Shown: positions 22,917 through 34,344, counted from the first letter of the stretch. The stretch is DNA of 64,000 nucleotides from Coffea arabica (GCF_036785885.1 NC_092320.1:17113557-17177556); one strand, 5' to 3'. Notes: generated by a model not told the origin, from the sequence alone. Numbers and translations are program-made.

Positions 22917-24092
22917 GCTCTTTCTAACGCGTCTGGTCGCCTGCAGAGAGCCTCAGCCCTTAGGAAGCTGTTAACTTATATGAAAAGACCCTACTTTTTC
23001 CCATCTATCTGTAAGTGAAAAATGCACTAACACCAACATTCTCCAAATAGGAAATAGAAAACATAAAGGATTTCAAAGGTGACAAATTATCAGCTGTTGA
23101 GTGCCGGAAATAAAATCATAATCCGTTATGAAACTTAGTAGATTTATCTGGTTCTAAGGCAAAGATTAATAAAACAACAGTTCATTGAACAATCTTATAG
23201 AATCTTGTTCAATAAGAACCAATCTTCTCATGTCAAAAGCAATTAATTTTTCTAAACCAGCAAAAGATCACGCATTTGGACAGATCTTAAGAAAGAAAAT
23301 AATAGTGAAGAAAACATGTTCAGATATTATTGCACTCCCACCACTGCCTTCCACATGTCTAGCACTATTCTAATGATGTGACTAGCTAGCATGCCGAAAT
23401 TTCTTAAATCTCCAGCCTCATGTCTGATAATGGATAATATTTGTGAATACCAAAGCCTAAAGTTTAATTTCAACAAGATGGACAGTGCAGGAGGGAAAAA
23501 AGTTAACCAAATTAGGACAGGTGATTATTGGAAAACAATGCCTTCAATGTCTAAGTCTTACAGAAAACTCTTAAGTTTAACATGCCATGTCAGAACAACA
23601 TAACAATCATTCATCATCACCATATGACATTTCTGTTCTACCTATCATGGTTGTAGAATTCTTGAAATGGCTAGTGAGTGCATGAATTCAATTACTTCTT
23701 GGGGTATCATTTGAGCTGGATCTTAACAAATTAAAAATGATTGTGCTCTGATACAAATGGACTTAAGATCCACGTGATCACATCAGAACAAAGTAAATAA
23801 TTACCTAATAACGCAAATTCAGGCAAACATACTTTAACAACTTACCATCCCTAAAAAGATTCATACTTTGGTAATGATTAGCACAATTGTCAAAAAGACA
23901 TGTGCTAATGCAAATGAATGAATGAAATAAAACGTGAATATTTTAGCTAAGCACAATCTGATAAGGTAACATAGAGAAAATGCAGATAGAGGATCAAATT
24001 AACATGGAAATGAATGTTCTCAGGTTAACCACAACCACAGAAAACAACCAACCGCACCCCCTCTCCCCACCACCAGAAACTTCCCAAAACCC

Positions 24093-24137
<45 letters not shown>

Positions 24138-24511
24138 AACAAGAAAAAACAAGCCTCCTCTGGGGAAAAAAATACAAACACAAATTAACAAGTGGGAAAA
24201 AAAAGTAGCTACATGATTACGTAGAGAAAATCAACATACATTCAATCAAGATGGTGGTAAAGTTTAGAAATTCAAGCTCTCGAAAGGGACAGTGGCAGAA
24301 AGATAACAACCATTCACCTTATTTCTGTTAAAATTAAACAGAAGACTTAATAACAACTAGTTAACATCCAGAAAAAGCATCTTTGCTTAGAAAGATTGAA
24401 TTTATCAGGGGGGGGTTTCTCCTTCTTCTTTCAATTGTTTCTTTTCCCTCCTTCTTCTTCCTTTCAAGAAGCAAAGTCTTGTAAAACAAGACCAATGTTA
24501 TCCTGAAAATA

Positions 24512-24546
<35 letters not shown>

Positions 24547-24700
24547 GGGAGAGAGGGGGTTACCTTTTATTGAGATGTTAGACGCTGCACTGGACTGCAC
24601 TGCTCAGCGGTGGCAACTGGAGGAGGGAGGAGGAAGGGTCCACAGTCACATATTAGGACTGAACTGAACAGATAAATGCTTAGAGTCGCCACCGGACCTT
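22917..24700 (-). promoter_or_regulatory. Putative RRP43 5'UTR with leader intron
   Basis: Directly upstream of the ATG a strong acceptor (CTGCAG|GCGACC) gives a leader exon part 22917-22940. A matching donor (AAAAG|GTAACC) ends a GC-richer stretch at 24564, so the first exon may be ~24564-24700 and the leader intron 22941-24563. The inferred intron contains an A-run (24099-24134), a CT/GA microsatellite and C/G run (~24509-24549), and no other gene. Transcript data are needed to confirm it. Confidence 0.4.
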
Positions 24701-24767
24701 GCAAAATAAATACTAATAATAACAGTAAATAAAATAAGCACGAGGGGCTTTGGTAGAATAAAAACAA

Positions 24768-24851
24768 GGGATAATTTCAGAAACCTCCCCTGAGGCTTCT
24801 GACAATGTCACTGACCTCCCCTGAGGTTTCCACAATTACACTGACCTCCCC
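24768..24851. repeat. MULE left terminal inverted repeat
   Basis: Pairs with 30179-30262. It shows three imperfect ~30-bp modules, each containing ACCTCCCCTGAGG-like sequence, which are potential repeated transposase binding sites. Confidence 0.9.
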
Positions 24852-25789
24852 TGGCAGAACTTGGGACCCAATTGCTGACATCATATAATGCGAAATTACT
24901 ATTATACCCAAGACATTTTGTGTTATTATAGGACTAAAATATGATAAATAAGTCATTAGGGTCAAATTAGAACTTTCAATTTCATTAACCAACTTAACAG
25001 TTGGAATCTTGCTAATAAAAAATGCATAAGCAACTGGCGCCAATTTCGTTCACCAATATGGCGCCATTTTGCTGATTGACATTAGGGACAAGACAACAAA
25101 TCAGTTTTTACATATTGTGAAGAAGGCATCGGGCAGAAGAAAGAAAAATAAGAAGAAATGCAGTGAAGATAGAAGCTGAACAAACCTGCAATTTTCGTTC
25201 AACTGGTGAGGCAGTGATGATAGTACTCTAATTTCATGATTTTGAAGTAGAAAGGAGGGAGTATGGAAGGCAAATTCTGATATTTTGAATGCTGTAAATC
25301 ACAAAAATAACAACAAAAAAGGTATGCAAGCTCTGTTATCTGTTAATGTAATATGATCGAATGTGACCTGTTACTTCTAGAACATATAAATTTTCAGAGT
25401 TCATCATGTAAATTTGAAAGAGAAAAGAGGGAGTATGTCAAAACCATGAACTTAGTTAGATGTTAAAGTCAAAAGCATGACAAAAATCATCATTTGTTAT
25501 GTTGATCATAGTTGTTCAATGCTTGATAAGCTGAATAGATGATGTAGTTAGACAAGTTGTGATCACTGGTACATGTAGTGACCTGTTACGTTCATCATCT
25601 GTTATGTTGACCATGGTTGTTAAATGCTTGATAATCTGCAATAAGTTAGATAAATTGTCTATTCTGCCAAATATAGTTTTAGATCTTTGAGTTGTGCCCT
25701 GTTCTTCATTTATTGAGTAAAAGTGTTTCATCATCACAGAATCATGTTAATGGTTGTTAGTGCTGATCTATTAATATTAATAATGTAGG

Positions 25790-28700
25790 ATGGTGAATAA
25801 TGGTGCTTATGACATAGTTGTGCATTACAAGGGAAGGAAACTGAAGATTCCGAATGTTGATCCTAATGGCTACTTGTACATTAACTTGCTATATGATGTC
25901 GCTGAAAAAGCATTGAGTGAAATGCCTGGAAATGCGAATATGATGATACATATGAGGCATGAAATTCCTGGAACATGTGAAATGCGTGATGCTAATGATG
26001 ACAATGCAGTAGTTGAGATGTTTAAAATGCATCAATCTGGAATTGTAATCAATTTGCATGTGTATGATATGGAAATTATTCCAAGTAAGCCGGATGGACC
26101 TTTAAACCATAACAATGTTCAGAACACCCAAGAGAATTTAGGCATTGAACAAACTTATGAAAGGGTGGTTGTTGACCTTGAAAATTCTGATGATGAATTT
26201 GAGGACTCTAGCTCTGGCGAGTCATGGGAACATATGCTTGATAGTGATAATGAAGGTGATATAGATGATGATAGAGTTTCAGTGGAGAGTAGTGACTTCA
26301 GTGACACTAATTTTTCTGATTTTAAAGAAAATGAGGATTGTGATGTGGTTCCTGATTCCGGATCTGATCAGGAACTTGATCCTATGAGAGAAGTGATGAG
26401 ATCAAAAATGTGGGTGTACAACCCAAGAGAGGACATTGAGTTTGAGAAGGGCCAATTATTCACCAATGTGGACTCCTTTAGAGCAGTTTTGAAGGATTAT
26501 GTCATTCCCATTCAAAAGGGATTTCCAATAGTAAGACTGAAGAATGAGAAAACTAGAGTGACAGCTATTTGTGGTATAGATGGCTGCAAATGGAGAATTC
26601 ATGCGAGTCCGGTGGCCGATTCTGTCACCTTTATGATTAAATCTTACCAACCTGAACATACTTGTGTGATGGATAAAAGTAATGTAGAAGCCACATCAGA
26701 TTGGATTGCAAAGAAGTTGGTGCCTTTGATGAGAGCTCATCCTAACATATCTAGCCAGGGCATAGAAGCAGAGATGATAACAAAGTATGGTCTTAAACCG
26801 AGTTACATGCAGCTTTTTAGAGCAAAAAAGAAAGCAGAAGAGGAGATTCAAGGAAATTTCATTGATTCTTATAGCAAATTACCAAAGTATGCTGTACTTC
26901 TAAGACAATATAATCCACAAAGCATTTGCAAAATACATTATGATAGGCCAAATCTTCTTGTAGAGCCCAGATTTTTAAGAATATTTGTTAGTTTTAGAGC
27001 ACAGAAAACTGGTTTTCTTGAAGGTTGCAGGCCATTCATTGGCTTTGATGGCTGTCACTTGAAGGGTCCCTTTGGTGGTGTTTTGCTCACAGCAGTGGCC
27101 TTAGATGGCAATGATAGTATATTTTCAATTGCATTTGCTGTAGCCGAATGTGAAAACAAGGTAACATGGAGCTGGTTCTTTCACTTTTTTGAGGAGTTTT
27201 TTGGACCATTCAACAGCCACTTACTTTTAACCTTTATGAGTGATAGGCAAAAGGTACTGCTCAGAACAATCTACTCTTTGCTTGGACTTGTTAAAGGATC
27301 TGAAATAGCTTTTTTGACTCATGAATTATGCTGTTTTAGGGGCTCAACCTTGCTTATGAGGAGATATTTCCAAATGCTAGTGGCAGATATTGTTGCAGGC
27401 ACATTTGCAGCAACTTCAAGCAGTAATTTCCAGGCATGTTGCTTAATAGTTTCTTTTGGAAGACAGCAAAGAGTTTTGATCACAAAAGCCACAATGAAGC
27501 AATGTCAACCATTAAAGACATCAACATAAAGGCTTGGAAATATTTGGACAAAATTCCCAAGAAAGCCTGGTGGAGATATGCATTTCTAAAAGAAATTAAA
27601 TGTGACCATGTCACAAATAATTTCACTGAATCGTTTAATTCATGGGTTGGTGATCTCAGAGGCAAACCCATACTTACCCTTGTTGAAGGTTTGAGAAGGA
27701 AGTTCATGAAGAAAATGCATAAGAGATACCAAAAGGGATGCACATTAACTAACAGAATCACCCCAAAATTTGCTGAAAAGCTCAAAAAAATTGCTCAAGC
27801 ATCAAGGCATTGTACCCTGACTTTGGCAAATGATAATACATTTGAGGTTGGTGATATGGACAGATCGTTCATAGTCAATTTAAACCAGAGGACCTGTGAC
27901 TGTGGTGCCTTCCAATTAGTTGGACTTTCTTGCAAACATGCTGCACTTGGCATCATCTACAAAAGGGAAAAGTTGGAAGATTACTGTGATCATTGGTTCT
28001 CCAAAGACATTTACCTGAAGGCATATGCTTCTATGATTCATCCTATACCTCATGAAAAGATGTGGCCTCCTATGCATGAAGTTACCCCTAAGGTTGTATT
28101 GCCCCCTCCTTTGAGAAGAGCTCCTGGTAGACCAAAAGTTAACAGAAGAAGAGAACCTGATGAAGGACCTTCATCTGAACCAAAAAGGTCTAGTACTTTA
28201 AAGTGTGGAAATTGTGGTCAGTTTGGTCACAACATGAGAACATGTCAAAAGCTCCTGTGCAAAGAAAGAATCCGGCTAATACTCATGCTCAACAGGTATC
28301 ATCATACACATATTTGTACAAATTAAATGTTCTTGCTTGACTCATCAACTGCTTATGTTGTTTACTTCATGACAGATGCCAACTAGAAGAGGGAAACCAG
28401 GCAGAGGAATTGCAAATTTAGGACTGCAAGGATCTGTTCTCTGGGTATAAATCATGTTTCAATTATGCAGGTCATGTCCTTAGTGTTACCTAATCATATT
28501 ACATTAACATGTAAATTTATTATGACAGGATCATGCACATGGGAATGTGCCTGTTGTGTATTCAAGTATAGGTAGCAATTCAAATCCTTCTACTGGAAAT
28601 GCTGCCATAAATGTTCAAATTAATGTACAAACAGGTACAATTGCCTCTAAAAGAAAGGTACGGGCTCTTTTATTATGAAATCCAATCTAGTGCTACTACA

Positions 28701-28962
28701 TATGTATTCAATAAGGCACAAACTCTTCTATTTTGAACAACTGCAAAGAGGAAGGCCTTCAAATGCTACTTCGACAAATGCTGCAACAGGTTCTCGCAGA
28801 AGAGTTGCACCAGAATTTGCTCAACCAACTAATCATCTGTCAACAACTCCTGTTCAAGCCCCTAGTGATGCTCAAGCTACTACATTTGTTAGCATGAATG
28901 CAGCTGCAACTCTGAACTCTGCCAATATTAGCACCAGCAGTAGTTTTAGCCTGCATTTCTAA
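25790..28962 (+). pseudogene. MuDR/MULE transposase, interrupted by a stop codon
   Basis: Exon 1 (25790-27253, 488 codons) has a PB1-like N-terminal domain (residues ~1-95), an acidic linker, the MuDR DNA-binding domain (~215-290, with CGIDGCKWRIHASP) and the start of the MULE DDE domain: first Asp in FIGFDGCHLKG (D420), second in MSDRQK (D485). An intron 27254-27339 (GT-AG) joins to GLNLAYEEIFPNASGRYCCRH, giving the C-x-H motif. At 27424 a TAA interrupts NFKQ/FPGM where the family has a sense codon. The frame then continues through a candidate catalytic Glu (NNFTESFNSW), a SWIM finger (CDCGAFQLVGLSCKH, ~27895-27950) and a CCHC knuckle, CGNCGQFGHNMRTC (~28204-28245). A probable 1-bp deletion near 28250 shifts the tail. 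Further exons (28376-28444, 28529-28657, ~28750-28962) look likely but their joins are uncertain. It would be non-functional unless suppressed. Confidence 0.9.
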
Positions 28963-29388
28963 TTGCTACTGTTATTCTTACATTTCTCTTCTTTTGTGCT
29001 TAGTGGTGCTTTGTGAAGTATAGTTCATTAATATACTGCTTACTCATGCTTTTGTATACGGTGTTTTGTGAAACTATAACTATAACTAAACAATGGTTTT
29101 GCAATCCTCACCCTCTGCCTGAATTGCTTTAAGGCAGATGGTGTTTTGGATAGTATTGGATTGCATTTTTATTTATTTAATGTATGGTTATGAAATTTGT
29201 AATGATATTACTCTTGGATTGCAGTTTTGGTTTGCACCTTATTACTGTTAAGGTTTTATAAATGAATGTTTTAGTTCTTATTTCATTTAATGGATCTGAA
29301 TGTTGCAACTTCAGCCTGTGACAAATAACTTAGTTTCTGCACTGCTCATGAACTTGTTCAATTCACTTCTTAGTTTCTGCACTTCTTA
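28963..29388. other. Non-coding MULE interior between transposase and RPL10 copy
   Basis: AT-rich sequence between the transposase stop and the captured gene fragment. It probably includes the transposase 3'UTR. No exon recognised. Confidence 0.5.
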
Positions 29389-29394
29389 ATGCTG

Positions 29395-29975
29395 GTTCAG
29401 AATATGTTGAAAATAAAAAACAAATCCTATCCAAAGTCAAGTTACTGCCGTGGTGTTCCAGATCCAAAGATCAAGATCTATGATGTTGGCATGAAGAAGA
29501 AGGGAGTTGATGAGTTCCCATTCTATGTCCACTTGGTTAGTTGGGAACAGGAGAATGTCTCCTATGAAGCACTTGAGGCTGTTTGTATTGCTTGCAACAA
29601 GTACGTGACTAAGTATGCTGGGAAGGACGCATTCTATTTGAGGGTTAGAGTTCATCCTTTCCATGTCCTGCATATTAACAAGATGTTTTCAATTTGCTGG
29701 AGCTGATAGGCTTCAATATGGTATGAGAGGTGCTTTTGGGAAGCCATAAGGAACATGTGCTCGTGTTGCTATTGGTCAGGGACTCTCTTTGCATGCTGCA
29801 AGGATGCTAACAGCCACCATGCTCATCTCAGCTTTGAGCAATGCCAGGTTCAAGTTTCCTGGTCGCCAAAAGATTATCATTAGCAGGCCATTCAAAATTC
29901 ACCAAATTCAGCCGCACAGACTATGTCAAATGGTAGCAAGAGAATCTGGATCAGATTTCTGGTGTTAATGCCACT
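29395..29975 (+). pseudogene. RPL10: Ribosomal protein L10 (uL16/QM) fragment captured inside the MULE
   Basis: Translation gives [19 protein letters not shown] and [17 protein letters not shown], then the [16 protein letters not shown] region and, in a shifted frame, [31 protein letters not shown] and SGVNA. This matches cytosolic 60S RPL10 collinearly from about residue 12 to residue ~190, with no intron-like gap. Breaks are a frameshift near 29693, an in-frame TAA at 29747 and further frameshifts around 29780-29850. It lies wholly between the transposase and the right TIR, so it is cargo of the element. It could be a retrocopy or a transduplicated segment. No A-tail was seen. Confidence 0.88.
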
Positions 29976-30178
29976 CATTTTTCTTATTTCACTAACATCC
30001 CCTCACTTTTTCTTATTTATTTCTGATTTTTATTAGTTTTCATTAATTCACTAATATAACTTGTACACCTACCTTAAGGGCATTTATGGGAACAAAATTT
30101 CCTCTCTTTCCTGAAAACACTTTTTTATGTTTACTTTTGTGGTCATGGGCTGATTTTGTTACAAAATCAGAAACCTCA

Positions 30179-30262
30179 AGGGAGGTTAGTGTAATTGTGG
30201 AAACCTCAGGGGAGGTCAGTGAAATTATCAGAAACCTCAGGGGAGGTTTCTGAAATTATCCC
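30179..30262. repeat. MULE right terminal inverted repeat
   Basis: Inverse complement of 24768-24851 with about four differences. It ends at the 9-bp TSD. Confidence 0.9.
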
Positions 30263-30405
30263 TAAAAACAAATACAAGGGATAAGAAGGTTTTTTTTCAT
30301 GAGGAAATTTTCTTTTAAACTCCCTGAGGTTTCTGAAATTATCCCTAAAAACAAATACAAGGGATAAGAAGGTTTTTTTTCATGAGGAAATTTTCTTTTA
30401 AACTC
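30240..30405. repeat. 83-bp direct tandem duplication across the MULE end
   Basis: Two copies, about 30240-30322 and 30323-30405, each contain the last ~20 bp of the right TIR, the TSD TAAAAACAA and ~53 bp of flank (ending TTTTCTTTTAAACTC). The second copy therefore presents a second apparent element end and TSD at 30346-30354. The duplication must post-date the MULE insertion. Confidence 0.9.
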
Positions 30406-30539
30406 TTAAAGTTGTGAACTAATTTCGTGGGATTAAAGGAGAAAAGAGCGAAAAGAAAAGTAAAATTTAAAAAAAAATTCTTTTCAAAATCACAAAAATT
30501 ATAGTAAACCTCATATTAAAAGATATGACTGGTCTGTTT

Positions 30540-30836
30540 TGCTGAATCTTTTGATCATTAGTGTAATTTTGCTACTTATTTGTGCTGTCTAATGTATTGA
30601 ATGTGAACTTTTTGAATAGTGAAATATGTGTGTTAATTATTTTTATTTTTTATTAATACAACTTATATACATTCATAAGATGTATTTATGGAATAAAAAT
30701 TTTATCTCTCTTCTTAAAGTAGTATTTTAATGTTACTTTTTTTTTATGACTTGGACTAATTTTGTTACCAAAATCTTAACCTCAGGGGAGGCTAGTGAAA
30801 TAATTACAAATCTCATGGAGGTTTCTGAAATTATCC
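30540..30836 (+). mobile_element. Diverged extra right end of the same MULE family
   Basis: The sequence parallels the right subterminal part of the complete element (cf. 30040-30180) and ends with a diverged TIR, CTCAGGGGAGGCTAGTGAAAT and GAGGTTTCTGAAATTATCCC. No matching left end or TSD was found, so it is a remnant of an older copy. Confidence 0.7.
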
Positions 30837-32127
30837 CCTTTTTTCCCCCCTTCTTTTTCGAATAAATCCAAATGTCAATAAAATGTTTCACAACCATGTT
30901 TTTTCTTGCTGCTATTTTTATCCAAAGTCCAAAGCTCCCATCTCACCCTATAAAGATCTCCAAACCCAAAATAAACAAATAAAAATTACTCCAATAAACA
31001 TGAAATAAATTTAGGAGCAGCATGGCTGTTTAATTCCACTTGGTCTATATCTAGGTGGAAGACTGGATCCAACCAAGAATTTACCACAAAAAAAGAATAG
31101 TTGTATTTGAAAGAACATACTTCTTGTTGTAATACATTATTGTCTTTTGGGAAAAATTTAATAAATCAAGCTAGGGAATTAGTTGATGACAATTATGATA
31201 AAATGAATTTTACAATAAGATTTTTTAGAATATGTGATTCCAAAGAATGTTTTGGTTTCATTGATGTAATGCTTCAGGGGTATAAAATTTGACCAACTTC
31301 AATATTAGAGAAATAGAATAGTTCTTTTAAAGATTGATTAATATACATATAAGCGCATATGAAGTAGAAATACTCTTCTTTTGAAGTTCAACAGATATAC
31401 TAATAATATTTATGCGCACACATATGCATGAATTCTATTTTGTTGTGTAATGTGATTATATTTGTAGCTTAGAACTTGAACCAAATTATCAGTTTAAAAG
31501 TGAACCATCATGACAAACAATCATATTTTGTGTTAACAATTTACAGGTCAACCTAAGTCATAAGGACATGCACAATTTCCTATTGAATTTTGATGAAACT
31601 ATGAGCTATATGCTTTTCAATTATTAGCAGATGAAGTACCATACAATTAGCTCTGGCAATGGCTTGATAAGTATGAAAATTTTGAGTCAATTATTTCTGT
31701 TATTGGCAATCATAATACACAGTACTCTGCCAAACAAAACATCGGCAAGGAGTAAGCATTTTATGAAAAGGATAGTTCATGATCAACTCAAATTAGTATA
31801 CAATACAGAGCAAAAATCATTTTGTTACCTTAAAAAAAAAATGTCTAACATAGAGAAGTAGCAAGAAAAGCTTCAAGTAAGGGGCAGGGGAGCCAAATGA
31901 TCCATATGGGCATCTGAAAATGACCAGGCGGATCATACAAAAAGCTCAACCAAATAATGCGCTGCCAAAATCTATCATGGACCAATGCATTTAGGACAAG
32001 TCAAATATTAGAACTTGATTCAGCGAAACTCAAAAATCTCTGCTCCTTTCTTCAATTGATATGCCTGCTTACTCCTTTGAGTTAAAACTTCTCATATTTA
32101 TCTGATATTAAAACTCCAGCATGATAA
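30837..32127. other. Intergenic region between MULE and DPM3; no gene seen
   Basis: AT-rich. Short open frames here have no recognisable homology and no splice context. The right edge contains the DPM3 3'UTR. Confidence 0.5.
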
Positions 32128-32786
32128 TCAATTGGAACCAACATCTACCCCTTTGTTCTTCAGGAAGTCCTTGGCTTCAAGGATATCCTACACGAGGAAA
32201 AACTGTATATCATAAATCCGAAAAGAAAAAGAAAAGACAATTTCATTGATTTACACATCTGACTCTAAATTTGCTTGTTTTGCAGCCCCCGGAACCAAGC
32301 TTCTTCAGCCAAAAAAAAAGAGCAGATGTGCAATATTTTATTCCTCATTTAGGTTTCCTGAATGGAAAGTGGCATGTTGGGGGGATAAGCTGGCGATTTC
32401 CACCAGTTGCCAATTATAATCCACACAAGAGCACATGATCCGCAACTTGTCAAGTGAACATAAATAATGCAAAAGTACCTGATGTAAGAGAAGTGCCTCT
32501 TGAGGACAAGTTGGAAATTGCATCAGGCCAACTCCAACCATTAAGATGCCATAGCACCCTAGAGAGACAATGAAATAGAGCGGCAACTTGGGCACCAAAG
32601 ACAATTTGTCAACTAAATCCCATAATATGAGAAAGAGAATGAAGATATGTGAAGAAATAACCAAGATAAGAAGAAGAAGCTCACCAACCACGTATAGCTC
32701 TCTGGAATTACTGACACTTGTAAAAGGCCAATCCAGCAGGCAGAAATAGCCACTAGCAATGCCAGAATCTTCAGAATATGCTTCAT
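32128..32786 (-). CDS. DPM3: Dolichol-phosphate mannose synthase subunit 3
   Basis: Three coding exons on the - strand: 32786-32685, 32586-32479 and 32187-32128. They give 89 aa, the length of Arabidopsis DPMS3. DPM3 is a small ER membrane protein that tethers and stabilises the catalytic DPM1 subunit, which makes dolichol-P-mannose for N-glycans, GPI anchors and O-mannosylation. Visible are two hydrophobic segments (about residues 5-25, ILKILALLVAISACWIGLLQ, and 36-57, within LYFIVSLGCYGILMVGVGLM), the conserved FPTCPQEALLLHQ, and the C-terminal KGVDVGSN. All junctions are GT-AG and in phase 0. An upstream in-frame ATG (32813) lies beyond a probable leader acceptor (CTGACAG|TTAAAATG), so the start at 32786 is preferred. 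Confidence 0.95.
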
Positions 32787-33854
32787 TTTAACTGTCAGAG
32801 AAAGATTCTTCACCTTAGTGATACTTCAATTACGAAAATTCTAAACAAGTATCTGCTGCATATAGCTAGCTAGAACTCCACTTCATTGCTAAGATCTTAT
32901 GCACTTTTGACTCTTAAAAAAACATTTGTAAGGAGCTGCACTGCCATCATTTCAACGGCAACCATTCTTGATACAATTAAGATTTTGCTGTACAACTCAA
33001 AACAAAAAATTTTAATGACCAGGAAAATGGGATGCATACACACCAGTGCAGGACATACTTATTATCTGTAATCTAAAGATAAAAAAGTTCAAAAGATAAC
33101 ATGTAAGTTGCTTTAGGTATGAAGTTAACAAGGGTTGTCTAGAAAACACAAATAGCCTTTTCTTCACAGTTCCATTTGTAATACATCCATATTATAACAC
33201 ATACATATTACAGTATTTATCGTATAATTACATGCCAAAAAGACAAAAACGTCATAGAAACTACAAGAAGAATTTGTCTATCTCCTTAATTACAATTAAA
33301 TCACAAACAATTAAAAGATGGCGGAGGAGAAACTTCTGTCATGAAATAAGAATAAAATATCACCATTTCCTGGTCAGTAGTAATGGAAAAACATGAAACA
33401 CAAAATGAATAAAAAATTTGAAACTCAAAACTTCTTCTGTGAGTCCAGTATCATTCTGGAAGAACAGCATTGAGTAAATAATATAATCAGATATTGATGA
33501 TGCCAAAGTTGAGCAAGATATCACAATGGAAGCATAACCAACATACTTACATGAAGAGTAAATTTGCCAACTTCTCATCACCAAAATAACTTCTCAAACA
33601 AAATTCTGATAATAGCTAATTACTAATGAAATGAAGTGCTTGTGGAAGGATATACAACAAAAATAATCCTCTTTACCAATGCAATTGAGGAAAAGCCTCA
33701 AAATCAAGGGCTAGGTAGAGTCCCAAACACGATCAGCAGTTTAGGTTGTCCATCAGCTCTTGTTAAACATAGCCAGCCAAACTAATCCAAATGTAAGCTC
33801 TAGCACATAGATATTGTTTCACATTTTTACTAAGTTGCTAATTTCCCCTACCAC
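32787..33854. other. Probable DPM3 leader intron or upstream region; no gene seen
   Basis: AT-rich sequence without recognisable exons or repeats. If the leader acceptor next to the DPM3 ATG is real, this stretch is intronic, with a candidate leader exon at ~34557-34800. Confidence 0.4.
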
Positions 33855-33990
33855 TAGGGGTGAGCAATCGGTGCATATTCGGTCATTCGGGTATATGAAT
33901 TCGATAAATTCGGTTATTGAATTTACAGAAATCTAAACCGCTTTCAAATTCGAATTGGTAATGAATTCGGGTTAACTGAATTCATTAAAA
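33855..33990. mobile_element. hAT-like terminal fragment
   Basis: Begins TAGGGGTGAGCAATCGG, a hAT-type terminus, followed by TTCGG/ATTCG-rich subterminal sequence typical of such MITEs. No partner end or TSD is visible. It abuts the end of the STICHEL-like fragment, so it may have helped truncate it. Confidence 0.55.
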
Positions 33991-34344
33991 TCAAAAATCT
34001 TCATGTGAGACTAACTCGGCATTAGATTTTCTCGAGTAGTAGACCTGTTGACCATTTCCATGGCAATCCCTTTCATCATCTAGCCTCCGGTCTTCAAAAT
34101 CAAACATGCCTGTTTCAACATTGACAAATTCTTTTGGCTTATTTCCAAAACCCAAAGTAATTGCATTGTTTGAATTCCTTTCCCAGTTCAGATTCTCCAC
34201 TAAAGGAGAAAACTTGCTCAGTGAATTGGTTGAGGGATCTCTAAGAGATCTCACTCTCCTAATGCTCAGTGCTACTAATGCTCTCGAGATAGGAACGTCA
34301 ACATAATGCCTCCTTCCATCCATCAACTCCGAAAGGCATACCAC
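33991..34344 (-). pseudogene. STICHEL-like N-terminal fragment
   Basis: A 117-codon open frame reads MDGRRHYVDVPISRALVAL and then RVRSLRDPSTNS. The R-x-L-V-A-L and RSLRDPS motifs resemble the N-termini of plant STICHEL-like proteins (clamp-loader-like AAA proteins of ~1000 aa or more). Only the first ~110 residues remain: no AAA domain is found anywhere nearby, and the frame stops at the edge of a hAT fragment. I read it as a truncated gene copy. It could still be transcribed from the leader region at ~34557-34800. The family assignment is by memory of the motif and is moderate. Confidence 0.5.

Larger units (their letters stand above)
24768..30262 (+). mobile_element. Complete Mutator-like element (MULE) with long TIRs and perfect 9-bp TSD
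   Basis: The 5.5-kb element begins GGGATAATTTCAGAAACCTC and ends with its inverse complement. The inverted repeats are about 84 bp with only ~4 mismatches and are made of ~30-bp sub-repeats around ACCTCCCCTGAGG. It is flanked by exact TAAAAACAA (24759-24767 and 30263-30271), the 9-bp duplication typical of Mutator transposition. Inside are a MuDR-type transposase (25790-28962) and a decayed RPL10 copy (29395-29975). Identical TSDs and near-identical TIRs suggest a fairly recent insertion. It lies ~70 bp upstream of the putative RRP43 leader exon, consistent with MULE preference for gene 5' regions. Confidence 0.95.

Noticed and set aside
24361-24767. Possible short proteins near the CT/GA microsatellite
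   Set aside because: Translations are driven by the repeats. The stretch is better explained as an RRP43 leader exon and intron.
28675-28962. Independent small gene inside the MULE
   Set aside because: The basic RGRPSNAT-type sequence is more simply the last exon of the transposase.
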